NCBI RefSeq assembly: GCF_900105735.1
Contig: NZ_LT629793.1
Coordinates: 1,302,001-1,366,000 of the forward strand
Direction of reading: 5' to 3'
Source of the DNA: Pseudomonas yamanorum
GTDB taxonomy: Bacteria; Pseudomonadota; Gammaproteobacteria; Pseudomonadales; Pseudomonadaceae
Length of the DNA: 64,000 bases
Part shown: positions 44,932 to 54,283 of the stretch, piece after piece
How positions within the stretch are numbered: the stretch's first letter is position 1
How the letters are laid out: each line of letters opens with the position of its first letter
Notes under the pieces: model-generated
The model's input: only the letters and a program-made list of their open reading frames with translations
Told to the model about the DNA's origin: nothing
Database searches by the model: none
Made by a program: the position numbers and the translations under genes

Positions 44932-46233
44932 GTGGAAGCACATTTAATGGAATGGCTGAACCTGAGCGTGCGCTGGGTTCACATGATCACCGGCGTCGCC
45001 TGGATCGGCGCTTCGTTCTACTTCGTCTGGCTGGAAAACAACCTCAATCGCGTGAACCCCAAGGACGGCCTCGCCGGTGACTTGTGGGCGATCCACGGTG
45101 GCGGTATCTACCACCTGGAAAAATACAAACTGGCCCCGCCGACCATGCCGGACAACCTGCACTGGTTCAAATGGGAAGCCTATTTCACCTGGATGTCCGG
45201 CATCGCGCTGCTGTGCGTGGTGTTCTATGCAAACCCGACCTTGTACCTGCTGGCCCCGGGCAGCAGCCTCAGCGGTCCGGAAGGTGTGTTGCTGGGCCTC
45301 GGCTCGCTGCTGGCCGGCTGGTTCATCTACTCCTTTCTCTGCGACTCGGCACTGGGCAAGCGCCCCGCCCTGCTCGGCCTGATCCTGTTCGTGCTGTTGA
45401 TTGCCGCCGCGTACGGCTTCAGCAAGGTGTTCAGCGGTCGTGGTGCGTACCTGCACGTGGGCGCCGTGATCGGCACCATCATGGTGGGCAACGTGTTCCG
45501 CATCATCATGCCGGCCCAGCGTGCGCTGGTGGCGGCCATCGCGGAAAACCGCACGCCCGACCCGGCACTGCCGGCCAAGGGTTTGCTGCGTTCGCGTCAT
45601 AACAACTACTTCACCTTGCCGGTGCTGTTCATCATGATCAGCAACCACTTCCCGAGCACCTACGGCAGCCAATACAACTGGCTGATCCTGGCGGGCATCG
45701 CGGTGGCGGCCGTGTTGGTGCGTCACTACTTCAACACCCGTCATAACAGCCAGAAATATGCCTGGACCTTGCCGGTTGGCGCGCTGGCGATGATTTGCCT
45801 GGCCTACGTGACCGGTCCAAAACCGGTGGCGACTGCACCGGAAGTGGCCAAGGCACCGGCGGCCATCGAGTACCAGCCGCTGCCGGAAACGGCGCTGGGT
45901 GGCGGGCTTAAACCGGCTGCACCCGCGGCACCTGCACCGGCGCCTGCCGAAGCAGCACCGGCCCAGGCCTCGATTGATTTTGACAAGGTCCATGGGGTGA
46001 TTCAGGAGCGCTGTGCGGTGTGCCATTCGGCCAAACCGACAAGCCCGCTGTTCAGCACCGCACCGGCCGGGGTGATGTTTGATACGCCGCAGCAGATCCA
46101 GCAGATGGCCCCGCGCATTCAGGCGCAGGCCGTGGCCAGCCAGATCATGCCGCTGGGCAATATTACCCAGATGACCCAGCAGGAACGGGACTTGATTGGC
46201 ACCTGGATCAATCAGGGGGCGCGTACCAACTGA
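44932..46233 (+). CDS. puuD: Membrane urate hydroxylase PuuD with cytochrome c domain
   Basis: Oxidises urate to 5-hydroxyisourate and passes the electrons to the respiratory chain, the entry of the pathway. The 433-residue protein has an N-terminal membrane domain of about eight helices (residues 1-290, starting WLNLSVRWVHMITGVAWIGASF). A Pro/Ala-rich linker follows at about 320-345, then a cytochrome c domain with CAVCH as the haem site near residue 363 and Met ligand candidates near MPLGN. The start is GTG after GAGAGG. This type replaces the flavin enzyme HpxO and the copper uricase. Confidence 0.93.
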   Translation: MEAHLMEWLNLSVRWVHMITGVAWIGASFYFVWLENNLNRVNPKDGLAGDLWAIHGGGIYHLEKYKLAPPTMPDNLHWFKWEAYFTWMSGIALLCVVFYANPTLYLLAPGSSLSGPEGVLLGLGSLLAGWFIYSFLCDSALGKRPALLGLILFVLLIAAAYGFSKVFSGRGAYLHVGAVIGTIMVGNVFRIIMPAQRALVAAIAENRTPDPALPAKGLLRSRHNNYFTLPVLFIMISNHFPSTYGSQYNWLILAGIAVAAVLVRHYFNTRHNSQKYAWTLPVGALAMICLAYVTGPKPVATAPEVAKAPAAIEYQPLPETALGGGLKPAAPAAPAPAPAEAAPAQASIDFDKVHGVIQERCAVCHSAKPTSPLFSTAPAGVMFDTPQQIQQMAPRIQAQAVASQIMPLGNITQMTQQERDLIGTWINQGARTN

Positions 46234-46253
46234 CTGATTAACGCAGGACCCAA

Positions 46254-46325
46254 TGTGGGAGCTGGCTTGCCTGCGATAGCGATGTTGAATTCACCGCCGC
46301 TATCGCAGGCAAGCCAGCTCCTACA
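46254..46325. repeat. REPIN (GCTGGCTTGCCTGCGATAG class)
   Basis: TGTGGGAGCTGGCTTGCCTG and its inverted copy (right end CTCCTACA) around a short spacer, between puuD and the permease gene. Confidence 0.92.
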
Positions 46326-46414
46326 GTTGAGATCTGCGGTGTGCTTTGACGAATGAGTTCCACCCGGCAATTGAATGCCGAACAACACAACAATAAAAAG
46401 ATCCGAGGTGTTGC

Positions 46415-47767
46415 ATGTCCCAGCTAGAAACGCAGACTCCTGCCGCGCCCGCCATGGTGCGGCTGCCCCTCTTGCAACTGATTCTGGTAGGCCTGCAACA
46501 CGTCTTGCTGATGTACGGTGGCGCCGTCGCCGTGCCTTTGATCATCGGCCAGGCCGCAGGCCTGAGCCGTGAAGAAATCGCCTTCCTGATCAACGCCGAC
46601 CTGCTGGTGGCGGGCATCGCAACCATGGTCCAGTCATTCGGCATCGGCCCGGTGGGCATTCGCATGCCCGTGATGATGGGCGCCAGTTTCGCCGCAGTCG
46701 GCAGCATGGTCGCCATGGCAGGCATGCCCGGCATCGGCCTGCAAGGGATCTTCGGTGCGACCATCGCCGCCGGCTTTTTCGGCATCCTGATCGCGCCGTT
46801 CATGTCCAAGGTCGTACGCTTCTTTCCGCCGCTGGTGACCGGCACTGTGATCACCGCCATTGGCCTTTCGCTGTTTCCCGTCGCGGTCAACTGGGCCGGC
46901 GGTGGCGCGGCGGCGTCCACGTTTGGCTCACCGATTTACCTGGCGATTGCCGCGCTGGTGCTGGCCACTATCCTGCTGATCAACCGTTTCATGCGCGGCT
47001 TCTGGGTGAATATCTCGGTGCTGATTGGCATGGCGCTTGGTTATGGGTTGTGCGGGATGATCGGCATGGTCGACCTCAGCGGCCTGGCCCAGGCACCGTG
47101 GGTGCAAGTGGTGACGCCACTGCATTTCGGCATGCCGAAGTTCGAGTTGGCGCCGATTCTGTCGATGTGCCTGGTGGTGGTGATTATCTTCGTCGAGTCC
47201 ACCGGGATGTTCCTCGCCCTGGGCAAGATCACCGGCCAGGAAGTCACGCCGAAGATGCTGCGTCGCGGCCTGTTGTGTGATGCCGGCGCGTCGTTTTTTG
47301 CCGGCTTCTTCAACACTTTTACCCACTCCTCGTTCGCGCAAAACATCGGCCTGGTGCAGATGACCGGTGTGCGCTGCCGTTCGGTGACGATCATGGCCGG
47401 GGCGTTTCTGATCGTGCTGAGCCTGCTGCCCAAGGCCGCGTTCCTGGTAGCGTCGATTCCACCCGCAGTGCTGGGGGGTGCGGCGATTGCCATGTTCGGC
47501 ATGGTGGCGGCCACCGGGATCAAGATCCTCCAGGAAGCCGACATCGCCGACCGCCGTAACCAGTTGCTGGTGGCGGTGAGTATCGGCATGGGTTTGATCC
47601 CGGTCGTGCGTCCCGAGTTCTTTGCGCAGTTGCCACTGTGGATGAGCCCGATCACTCACAGCGGCATCGCCATGGCCACCCTCAGCGCGCTGTCGCTGAA
47701 CCTGTTATTCAACATTCTGGGCGGCGCCGAACGCGCGGCCGCAAGCGCTCACGCACACCCACATTGA
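46415..47767 (+). CDS. NCS2-family urate/xanthine-type permease
   Basis: A 450-residue inner-membrane symporter of the uracil/xanthine branch of NCS2 (QHVLLMYGGAVAVPLIIGQAAGL near residue 30; TGVRCRSVTIMAGAF near residue 325). This branch differs from the hypoxanthine/guanine permease at 33.5 kb. Its position after puuD argues for urate or xanthine uptake. It is probably part of the purine operon despite the REPIN in the 180-base gap. Confidence 0.9.
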   Translation: MSQLETQTPAAPAMVRLPLLQLILVGLQHVLLMYGGAVAVPLIIGQAAGLSREEIAFLINADLLVAGIATMVQSFGIGPVGIRMPVMMGASFAAVGSMVAMAGMPGIGLQGIFGATIAAGFFGILIAPFMSKVVRFFPPLVTGTVITAIGLSLFPVAVNWAGGGAAASTFGSPIYLAIAALVLATILLINRFMRGFWVNISVLIGMALGYGLCGMIGMVDLSGLAQAPWVQVVTPLHFGMPKFELAPILSMCLVVVIIFVESTGMFLALGKITGQEVTPKMLRRGLLCDAGASFFAGFFNTFTHSSFAQNIGLVQMTGVRCRSVTIMAGAFLIVLSLLPKAAFLVASIPPAVLGGAAIAMFGMVAATGIKILQEADIADRRNQLLVAVSIGMGLIPVVRPEFFAQLPLWMSPITHSGIAMATLSALSLNLLFNILGGAERAAASAHAHPH

Positions 47768-48202
47768 TTCCTGCGTCACAACAAAAACAATAACGATCAG
47801 GGAACACACCATGCACGCCATTCACCCGGGGCCGGCCACGCGCCGTGCCCCATTCTCGCCCCGCGCGCGCTGTAACAGCGCACTTGAGCACCGGCTTCGG
47901 AGTCAGTATTCTCGGCGCCCGCTCAAATCGACTCAAAAAAAAACAGCGAATGTAAAAGCTGACTGCAAGGCCAACTTACCCGGGCCCCAAGTCCGCAGCC
48001 AACGTGTGCAAAAACTCTCCGAATTCGACTGTGTTCATCACAGCCGACGGGGATTTTTTGGCTTTTTAAACACCTTGGCGCAGCTCTTGCTAAAAGCATT
48101 AAAGCTGACCGAACAGACGATTTTTGCGGCAAGCAAAAAGACGCCACACCAGAGCGTCCGCTTAGAAAAAAAACCAGAAACCTTTACCTCGGGAGCAACC
48201 GA
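47768..48202. other. 435-base leader region upstream of the Tsx-like gene
   Basis: An open frame with an ATG at 47811 covers most of it, but its make-up is Arg/Lys-rich and fits no protein family; I do not count it as a gene. The right part holds the palindrome CTGTG-N5-CACAG (48029-48043), 47 bases before a sigma-54-type promoter. Confidence 0.55.
48076..48091 (+). promoter_or_regulatory. Putative sigma-54 promoter of the Tsx-like gene
   Basis: TGGCGCAGCTCTTGCT preceded by T: GG and GC are exactly 10 bases apart, YTGGC and TTGCT match the consensus, and only the A of the -24 box differs. Expected leader about 100 bases. Confidence 0.62.
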
Positions 48203-48988
48203 ATGAAACGTACTGTGAACAGCCTGATGCTGGCAGGATCCCTGCTGGCCGGGGGCCAGGCCATGGCCGGTGATCTGCTGCAGTGGCAGAACAACAGCCT
48301 GACTTATCTGTGGGGCAAGAACTTCACTGTTAACCCGCAGATCCAGCAAACCGTGACCTTCGAACACGCCGACGCGTGGAAGTACGGCGACAACTTCTTC
48401 TTCCTCGACCGCATCTTTTACAACGGCAAGGAAGACGGCAATGTCGGCCCAAGTACTTACTACGGCGAGTTCAGCCCACGCTTGTCGTTCGGCAAGATCT
48501 TCGACAAAGACTTGTCGTTCGGCCCGATCAAGGACGTGTTGCTGGCGTTCACTTACGAGTTCGGCGAAGGCGACAACGAGTCGTACTTGCTCGGCCCGGG
48601 CTTCGACTTGGCAATCCCTGGTTTCGACTACTTCCAGCTGAACTTCTACCAGCGCCAGACCGAAGGCAACCGCCCGGGTGATGGGGTGTGGCAGATCACA
48701 CCGGTGTGGTCGTACACGATCCCGGTGGGCAACTCCAATGTGCTGATCGACGGCTTTATGGACTGGGTCGTGGATAACGACAAGAACGCCCGTGGTACTT
48801 ACCACGCCAACCTGCACTTCAACCCACAGATCAAATATGACCTGGGCAAGGCGCTGCATTGGGGCGAGAAGCAGTTGTATGTCGGTATCGAATACGACTA
48901 CTGGAAGAACAAGTACGGGATCCAGGACAGCGGCGCGTTCGAGACCAATCAGGACACGGCGAGTTTGTTGGTGAAGTACCACTTCTAA
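48203..48988 (+). CDS. Tsx-like nucleoside-specific outer-membrane channel
   Basis: A 261-residue outer-membrane beta-barrel of the Tsx family. It has a signal peptide (MKRTVNSLMLAGSLLAGGQAMAG, cleavage after AMA), an aromatic-rich barrel of alternating strands, and a terminal Phe (VKYHF) as the assembly signal. Family members pass nucleosides; here the purine operon suggests urate, xanthine or nucleosides as cargo. It follows the urate-type permease and would supply the outer-membrane step. Confidence 0.9.
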   Translation: MKRTVNSLMLAGSLLAGGQAMAGDLLQWQNNSLTYLWGKNFTVNPQIQQTVTFEHADAWKYGDNFFFLDRIFYNGKEDGNVGPSTYYGEFSPRLSFGKIFDKDLSFGPIKDVLLAFTYEFGEGDNESYLLGPGFDLAIPGFDYFQLNFYQRQTEGNRPGDGVWQITPVWSYTIPVGNSNVLIDGFMDWVVDNDKNARGTYHANLHFNPQIKYDLGKALHWGEKQLYVGIEYDYWKNKYGIQDSGAFETNQDTASLLVKYHF

Positions 48989-49005
48989 GTAACACCGCGC
49001 CTCCA

Positions 49006-49092
49006 TGTGGGAGCTGGCTTGCCTGCGATAGCATCACTGCGGTGTAACTGAAACTTCGAGGTGCCTGCATCGCAGGCAAGCCAGCTCCCACA
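49006..49092. repeat. REPIN (GCTGGCTTGCCTGCGATAG class)
   Basis: Inverted pair (TGTGGGAGCTGGCTTGCCTG and CAGGCAAGCCAGCTCCCACA) at the convergent junction of the Tsx-like gene and the patatin gene. Confidence 0.92.
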
Positions 49093-49108
49093 CAAGCCAG
49101 CCCCACAT

Positions 49109-50260
49109 TCAGTTCGGTGTCAGGCCTAGAAACCGCTGCAACTCTTCGCGCTTGGCCAGCGCATCCCGCCTTCCCAATTCGATCAATTCGCTGCAATACC
49201 CCGCCTCGAACAGCAGGTAACTGAGCACGCCCGCGCCACTGGTTTTAGTCGCCCCCGGCCCGCGCAGAAACAGGCGCAATGCCGCAGGCAATTCCTGGCG
49301 ATGACGCGCCGCGATTTCGTCGATCGGTTGGCTTGGTGCAATCACCAGCACCTCCACCGGCGCCAAACCTTGTATCGCCGCGTTGCTCGGCAACACATGA
49401 CTGAACTGGTTCAGGCGCTCGAGCAATTCAATATCGCTTTCCAGGCTGTCGATGAACGTGCTGTTGAGCATGTGCCCACCGATCTGCGCCAAGGTCGGCT
49501 CCTGGCCGGTGAAGGTACGTGCCGGGTTCGAAGGGTCGTTGCCGCGCGGGTTGCCACTGACGCCCACCACCAGCACGCGGCTGGCTCCCAGGTGCAGCGC
49601 GGGGCTGATCGGTGCCGATTGCCGCACTGCACCGTCACCAAAATATTCCTGATCGAGTTTGACCGGGGCAAACAGCAATGGAATCGCCGAGCTGGCCAGC
49701 AGGTGTTCAACGGTCAGTTGGGTGGGAATACCGATACGCCGATGTCGCAGCCAGGCGTCGATGGTGCCGCCGCCCTGGTAGAAGGTCACGGCTTGCCCGG
49801 ACTCGTACCCGAAGGCGGTTACAGCCACGGCGTGAAGGTGTTTTTCGCGAATCGACTGCTCGATGCCTTCCAGGTGCAGCTTGTCACGCAACAAATCCCG
49901 CAACGGCGAACTGTTGAGCAGCGCCACCGGCACCTGTGCCCCCAGCCCCAGCAGGCTGTGGATAAGGAATCGACTGGCCTGGCTGATCACCCCGGGCCAA
50001 TCACTGCGCAGCACCAGGTGGCTGCGAAAGCCTTGCCAGAAACCGGTCAGGCGCTCGATGGCAGCGGTAAAGTCCATGGCGCCACTGGCCAGGCTGACCG
50101 CATTGATCGCCCCGGCCGAGGTGCCGACAATCACCGGAAACGGATTGGCGGCCCCCGGCGGCAACAGCTCGGCAATCGCCGCCAATACCCCCACTTGATA
50201 GGCGGCCCGCGCCCCGCCGCCGGAAAGAATCAAGCCTGTGACCGGTTCAGCTGAGCGCAT
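49109..50260 (-). CDS. Patatin-like phospholipase
   Basis: A 383-residue lipolytic acyl hydrolase with the Ser-Asp dyad. The oxyanion loop is LILSGGGARAAYQVG at the N-terminus, the nucleophile elbow is GTSAG near residue 47, and the catalytic Asp is in DGAVRQ near residue 210. There is no signal peptide. It resembles the RssA/YchK group. It ends near a REPIN and its start lies 32 bases after the stop of the LPS acyltransferase gene, so the two are likely cotranscribed. Confidence 0.92.
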   Translation of the reverse strand: MRSAEPVTGLILSGGGARAAYQVGVLAAIAELLPPGAANPFPVIVGTSAGAINAVSLASGAMDFTAAIERLTGFWQGFRSHLVLRSDWPGVISQASRFLIHSLLGLGAQVPVALLNSSPLRDLLRDKLHLEGIEQSIREKHLHAVAVTAFGYESGQAVTFYQGGGTIDAWLRHRRIGIPTQLTVEHLLASSAIPLLFAPVKLDQEYFGDGAVRQSAPISPALHLGASRVLVVGVSGNPRGNDPSNPARTFTGQEPTLAQIGGHMLNSTFIDSLESDIELLERLNQFSHVLPSNAAIQGLAPVEVLVIAPSQPIDEIAARHRQELPAALRLFLRGPGATKTSGAGVLSYLLFEAGYCSELIELGRRDALAKREELQRFLGLTPN

Positions 50261-50292
50261 TGCATCACTCCATGGTGCTTGGGGACTTCAGA

Positions 50293-51228
50293 TCAACGAC
50301 GGCGTTTTTCATACAGCTTAGGCTCACCTGGCGGCCGGCTCTTGAAGCGGCGGTGGGTCCACAGGTATTGCTCGGGGCATTCGCGCACGGAGGCTTCGAC
50401 CCACTGGTTGATGCGCAGGCAATCGATCTCGTCGGTTTCACCGGGGAAGTCGGTCAGCGGCGGATGAATGACCAGGCGATAGCCGCTGCCGTCAGCCAGG
50501 CGCTCCTGAGTGAACGGCACCACCAGCGCCTTGCCCAGACGCGCAAATTTGCTGGTGGCCGTGACGGTAGCGGCCTGAATGCCGAACAACGGCACGAAGA
50601 TACTTTGCTTGGCGCCGTAGTCCTGGTCCGGTGCGTACCAGATCGCACGGCCGGCCCGCAGCAGCTTGAGCATGCCGCGCACGTCTTCGCGCTCTACGGC
50701 CAGGGAATCAAGATTGTGCCGCTCGCGGCCACGGCGCTGGACGAAATCGAACAATGGGTTGCCGTGCTCGCGGTACATGCCATCGATGGTGTGCTTCTGC
50801 CCGAGCAAGGCGGCGCCGATTTCCAGGGTGGTGAAATGCAGGGCCATCAGGATCACGCCCTTGCCTTCCAGTTGCGCCTGCTTGAGGTGCTCCAGCCCTT
50901 CGACATGGGCCAGGCGCGCCAGGCGCGGCTTGGACCACCACCAGCTCATGGCCATCTCGAAGAAGGCGATGCCGGTGGACGCGAAGTTTTCCTTGAGCAA
51001 ATGTTTACGCTCTTTGGCAGACTTTTCCGGGAAGCACAGTTCCAGGTTTCGCGCGGCAATGCGTCGACGTTCACCGGCCACCCGGTACATTCCCGCACCC
51101 AAGGCACGGCCAATCCCCAGTAAAGCCCGGTACGGCAACTGCACAACCAGCCACAGCAAACCGAGCCCCAGCCATAGCAGCCAGAAACGCGGGTGAAAAA
51201 ATACTGCTCGAAAACGCGGGCGATCCAT
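50293..51228 (-). CDS. Lipid A lauroyl-type acyltransferase (LpxL/HtrB family)
   Basis: Late acyltransferase of lipid A synthesis, anchored to the inner membrane. In the 311-residue protein an N-terminal hydrophobic helix (FWLLWLGLGLLWLVVQLPY) precedes the LPLAT domain, with the catalytic HFTTLE (H-X4-E) near residue 125 and APDQDYG near residue 205. The ATG at MDRPRFRAVFF has an appropriate GGAA; an upstream in-frame start is unlikely. Divergent from minC, likely sharing the promoter gap with it. Confidence 0.92.
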   Translation of the reverse strand: MDRPRFRAVFFHPRFWLLWLGLGLLWLVVQLPYRALLGIGRALGAGMYRVAGERRRIAARNLELCFPEKSAKERKHLLKENFASTGIAFFEMAMSWWWSKPRLARLAHVEGLEHLKQAQLEGKGVILMALHFTTLEIGAALLGQKHTIDGMYREHGNPLFDFVQRRGRERHNLDSLAVEREDVRGMLKLLRAGRAIWYAPDQDYGAKQSIFVPLFGIQAATVTATSKFARLGKALVVPFTQERLADGSGYRLVIHPPLTDFPGETDEIDCLRINQWVEASVRECPEQYLWTHRRFKSRPPGEPKLYEKRRR

Positions 51229-51346
51229 TAAAGATTCCGGTAAAGACAACGGCCGCGCATTCTACAACGGTTCGACCCGGCTTGCGGCTAGCGGATGTTC
51301 TCGTTATAAGTCTCGACACTTTTCGTGACAAGCCGCTTTGCCGACC

Positions 51347-52084
51347 ATGAGCCAAACCGAACCGCTAGACCAAGATCCCGTGTTCCAGTTGAAAGGCAGC
51401 ATGCTCGCCATTACCGTGCTGGAACTGGCCCGCAATGACCTTGACGCCCTGGACCGCCAGCTCGCCGCCAAGGTCGCCCTCGCGCCGAACTTCTTCAACA
51501 ATGCGCCGCTGGTGCTGGCCCTGGACAAACTCCCCGCCGGCCAAGGCGCTGTCGACCTGCCCGGATTGATGCGTGTGTGCCGCCAACATGGCCTGCGCAC
51601 CCTGGCGATTCGTGCCAGCCGTATCGAAGACATTGCCGCCGCAATCGCTATTGAATTGCCAGTACTGCCGCCGTCGGGTGCCCGCGAGCGTCCGCTCGAC
51701 CCGTTGGTCGGCGAAGAGAAGAAAAAACCGGAGAAACCGCCGGAGCCGACGGTCAAGCCTACAAAGATCATCACCTCTCCCGTACGGGGCGGGCAGCAGA
51801 TTTACGCCCAGGGTGGCGACCTTGTCGTCATCGCCCCGGTAAGCCCGGGGGCGGAACTTCTTGCCGACGGAAACATCCATGTATACGGCCCCATGCGCGG
51901 TCGTGCACTGGCCGGCATAAAGGGTGACACCAAGGCCCGTATTTTTTGCCAGCAGTTGACCGCTGAGCTAGTGTCCATCGCAGGCCAGTACAAGGTTTCG
52001 GAAGATTTGCGCCGCGATCCGCTGTGGGGGGCCGGGGTACAAGTCAGCCTGTCGGGCGATGTGTTGAACATCATCCGTCTTTAA
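51347..52084 (+). CDS. minC: Septum site-determining protein MinC
   Basis: Inhibits FtsZ ring assembly away from mid-cell. The 245-residue protein has the N-terminal MinC_N domain ([18 protein letters not shown]) and the C-terminal beta-helix domain that binds MinD ([34 protein letters not shown], in part). A Pro/Lys-rich linker ([15 protein letters not shown]) joins them. The ATG giving [10 protein letters not shown] is preferred over the upstream TTG. First of minC, minD, minE; minD begins 200 bases later. Confidence 0.96.
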   Translation: MSQTEPLDQDPVFQLKGSMLAITVLELARNDLDALDRQLAAKVALAPNFFNNAPLVLALDKLPAGQGAVDLPGLMRVCRQHGLRTLAIRASRIEDIAAAIAIELPVLPPSGARERPLDPLVGEEKKKPEKPPEPTVKPTKIITSPVRGGQQIYAQGGDLVVIAPVSPGAELLADGNIHVYGPMRGRALAGIKGDTKARIFCQQLTAELVSIAGQYKVSEDLRRDPLWGAGVQVSLSGDVLNIIRL

Positions 52085-52284
52085 CGGATACTGCCGCATT
52101 TTCCAAGCATCTCTAGACTCTGATAGCACAGCGAAACCGGCAATACTTGTGTAGGAATAATTGAAAGTTGGCGTTTCCCCTACGGAAACCACATCTTTTT
52201 CCTACAAAGGCTGTCCGCCTGCAGCGAGTTTCAAGAGATGTTTTTCAGGGACTGAACGTCCTTTTTCCTTAGGGGTGAAACACC

Positions 52285-53097
52285 TTGGCCAAGATTCTCG
52301 TGGTTACATCCGGCAAGGGTGGTGTGGGTAAGACCACCACCAGCGCCGCTATCGGTACCGGCCTCGCTCTGCGCGGCCACAAGACAGTCATCGTCGACTT
52401 CGACGTCGGCTTGCGTAACCTCGACCTGATCATGGGCTGTGAACGCCGCGTGGTGTACGACTTCGTCAACGTGGTCAACGGCGAAGCCAACCTGCAACAG
52501 GCCCTGATCAAGGACAAGCGCCTTGAGAACCTGTACGTGCTGGCCGCCAGCCAGACCCGCGACAAAGATGCGTTGACCAAGGAAGGCGTAGGCAAAGTCC
52601 TCGCTGAACTGAAGGAAACCTTCGAATACGTAGTGTGCGACTCCCCGGCAGGTATCGAAACCGGCGCTCACCTGGCGATGTACTTCGCCGACGAAGCCAT
52701 CGTCGTGACCAACCCTGAAGTGTCGTCGGTACGTGACTCGGACCGCATGCTCGGCCTGCTGGCCAGCAAGTCCCAGCGTGCCGAGAAAGGTGAAGACCCG
52801 ATCAAGGAACACCTGCTGCTCACCCGCTACAACCCGGAGCGCGTCAGCAACGGCGAAATGCTCGGCGTTGAAGACGTCAAGGAAATCCTCGCCGTGACCC
52901 TGCTGGGTGTGATCCCGGAATCCCAGGCCGTCCTGAAGGCATCCAACCAAGGCGTGCCGGTGATTCTTGACGACCAGAGCGACGCCGGCCAGGCGTACAG
53001 CGATGCGGTTGATCGCTTGCTGGGCAAGACCGTGGAACATCGCTTCCTCGATGTTAAGAAGAAGGGATTCTTCGAGCGTATCTTTGGAGGCAACTAA
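52285..53097 (+). CDS. minD: Septum site-determining ATPase MinD
   Basis: Membrane-bound ATPase that recruits MinC and oscillates with MinE. The deviant Walker A is GKGGVGKTTT at residue 10, and the C-terminal amphipathic helix is KKGFFERIFGG. 270 residues, the normal length. The start is TTG (AKILVVTSG) behind AGGGGTGA, as in other Pseudomonas minD genes. It is followed after 3 bases by minE. Confidence 0.97.
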   Translation: MAKILVVTSGKGGVGKTTTSAAIGTGLALRGHKTVIVDFDVGLRNLDLIMGCERRVVYDFVNVVNGEANLQQALIKDKRLENLYVLAASQTRDKDALTKEGVGKVLAELKETFEYVVCDSPAGIETGAHLAMYFADEAIVVTNPEVSSVRDSDRMLGLLASKSQRAEKGEDPIKEHLLLTRYNPERVSNGEMLGVEDVKEILAVTLLGVIPESQAVLKASNQGVPVILDDQSDAGQAYSDAVDRLLGKTVEHRFLDVKKKGFFERIFGGN

Positions 53098-53100
53098 ACA

Positions 53101-53355
53101 ATGAAATTTCTCGACTTCTTTCGCGCCAACAAAAAGCCAAGTACCGCGTCGGTAGCGAAAGAGCGTCTACAGATCATCGTGGCGCACGAACGCGGCCAAC
53201 GCAGCACCCCGGATTACCTGCCAGCCTTGCAGAAGGAACTGGTGGAGGTGATCCGCAAGTACGTCAATATCGGTAACGATGACGTGCATGTCGCCCTGGA
53301 AAATGACGGCAGCTGCTCGATTCTGGAACTCAATATCACCCTGCCTGATCGTTGA
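53101..53355 (+). CDS. minE: Cell division topological factor MinE
   Basis: Stimulates MinD ATPase and drives pole-to-pole oscillation. In the 84-residue protein the anti-MinCD segment ([19 protein letters not shown]) and the C-terminal topological-specificity part are complete. The start [12 protein letters not shown] is the membrane-targeting helix. Tightly coupled to minD. Confidence 0.97.
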   Translation: MKFLDFFRANKKPSTASVAKERLQIIVAHERGQRSTPDYLPALQKELVEVIRKYVNIGNDDVHVALENDGSCSILELNITLPDR

Positions 53356-53368
53356 TCGAAAAGGCGGT

Positions 53369-53437
53369 CGCCACGGCGGCTCGGTTACCTGGCTCCCCTC
53401 ACGGGGCCGGGTGAGCGAGCCGCCGTTGGCGTTTGTT
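53369..53437 (+). terminator. Long hairpin after minE
   Basis: CGCCACGGCGGCTCG pairs with CGAGCCGCCGTTGGCG (one bulge) around a GC-rich inner palindrome, followed by TTTGTT. It likely ends the minCDE transcript and may also feed the pseudouridine synthase gene. Confidence 0.65.
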
Positions 53438-53451
53438 ACGAGGCTGTTTTA

Positions 53452-54087
53452 ATGCCGTTGTCCAATGTCCACATCCTTCATCAGGACGCCGCTGTCCTGG
53501 TGGTGAACAAGCCTACCCTGCTGCTCTCGGTGCCCGGTCGCGCCGAAGACAACAAGGACTGCCTGATCACCCGCCTGCAGGAAAACGGCTACCCCGAAGC
53601 CCGCATCGTCCATCGCCTGGACTGGGAAACGTCGGGGATCATCCTGCTGGCCCGTGACGCGGATACCCACCGTGAACTGTCGCGCCAGTTTCATGACCGG
53701 GAAACCGAAAAGGCCTACACCGCACTCTGCTGGGGCCAACCGGAACTGGACAGCGGCAGCATCGACTTGCCATTGCGCTATGACCCGCCGACCAAGCCAC
53801 GGCACGTGGTGGACCATGAGTTCGGCAAGAACGCGCTGACCTTCTGGAAAGTCCTGGAGCGTTGCGGCGACTGGTGCCGGGTTGAGCTGACGCCGATTAC
53901 CGGCCGCTCACATCAACTGCGTGTGCATATGCTGTCCATCGGGCATCCGTTGTTGGGCGATGGCTTGTACGCCCATGAGCAGGCCTTGGCTGCCTGGCCG
54001 CGCCTGTGCCTGCACGCCAGCATGTTGAGTTTCACCCATCCCCAGAGCGGCGAGCGCCTGCGCTTCGAGTGCCCCGCACCGTTTTAA
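53452..54087 (+). CDS. RluA-family pseudouridine synthase
   Basis: A 211-residue rRNA/tRNA pseudouridine synthase with catalytic Asp in HRLDWETSGI near residue 50 and the RluA second block RSHQLRVHMLSIGHPLLGD. It is short and lacks an S4 domain. It resembles small RluA-like proteins acting on tRNA or 23S rRNA, but the target is not determined. It starts 97 bases after minE. Confidence 0.92.
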   Translation: MPLSNVHILHQDAAVLVVNKPTLLLSVPGRAEDNKDCLITRLQENGYPEARIVHRLDWETSGIILLARDADTHRELSRQFHDRETEKAYTALCWGQPELDSGSIDLPLRYDPPTKPRHVVDHEFGKNALTFWKVLERCGDWCRVELTPITGRSHQLRVHMLSIGHPLLGDGLYAHEQALAAWPRLCLHASMLSFTHPQSGERLRFECPAPF

Positions 54088-54105
54088 CCTGTAAACCCGA
54101 TCAAA

Positions 54106-54194
54106 TGTGGGAGCTGGCTTGCCTGCGATAGCAGTGTGTCAGCCCCCCTATTTTTCACGGACAGACTGCTATCGCAGGCAAGCCAGCTCTCACA
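54106..54194. repeat. REPIN (GCTGGCTTGCCTGCGATAG class)
   Basis: Inverted pair; the right arm ends TCTCACA, one base off the usual TCCCACA, so this copy has begun to drift. Confidence 0.9.
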
Positions 54195-54283
54195 TTGGTT
54201 TTGTGTCCTTCTCAAGACAGCAGCTTCCCTCCAAATTCTGAGCCAATACGGTAAACTCGCGCCATTGCTGTCTGGAGCTACTT

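Noticed and set aside
48029..48043. CTGTGTTCATCACAG as a CRP/Vfr site
   Set aside because: CRP-type sites need TGTGA-N6-TCACA; here the half-site spacing is shorter. It is kept only as an unassigned palindrome.
47811..48206. 131-codon open frame before the Tsx-like gene
   Set aside because: It has an AGGG before the ATG, but the protein is Arg/Lys-rich with no recognisable fold, covers the sigma-54 promoter region, and overlaps the start of the Tsx-like gene.
52248..52265. GGAC-N5-GTCC hairpin with T-run before minD
   Set aside because: Only 4 bp of stem; too weak to call a terminator or attenuator, and the minD ribosome-binding site follows directly.
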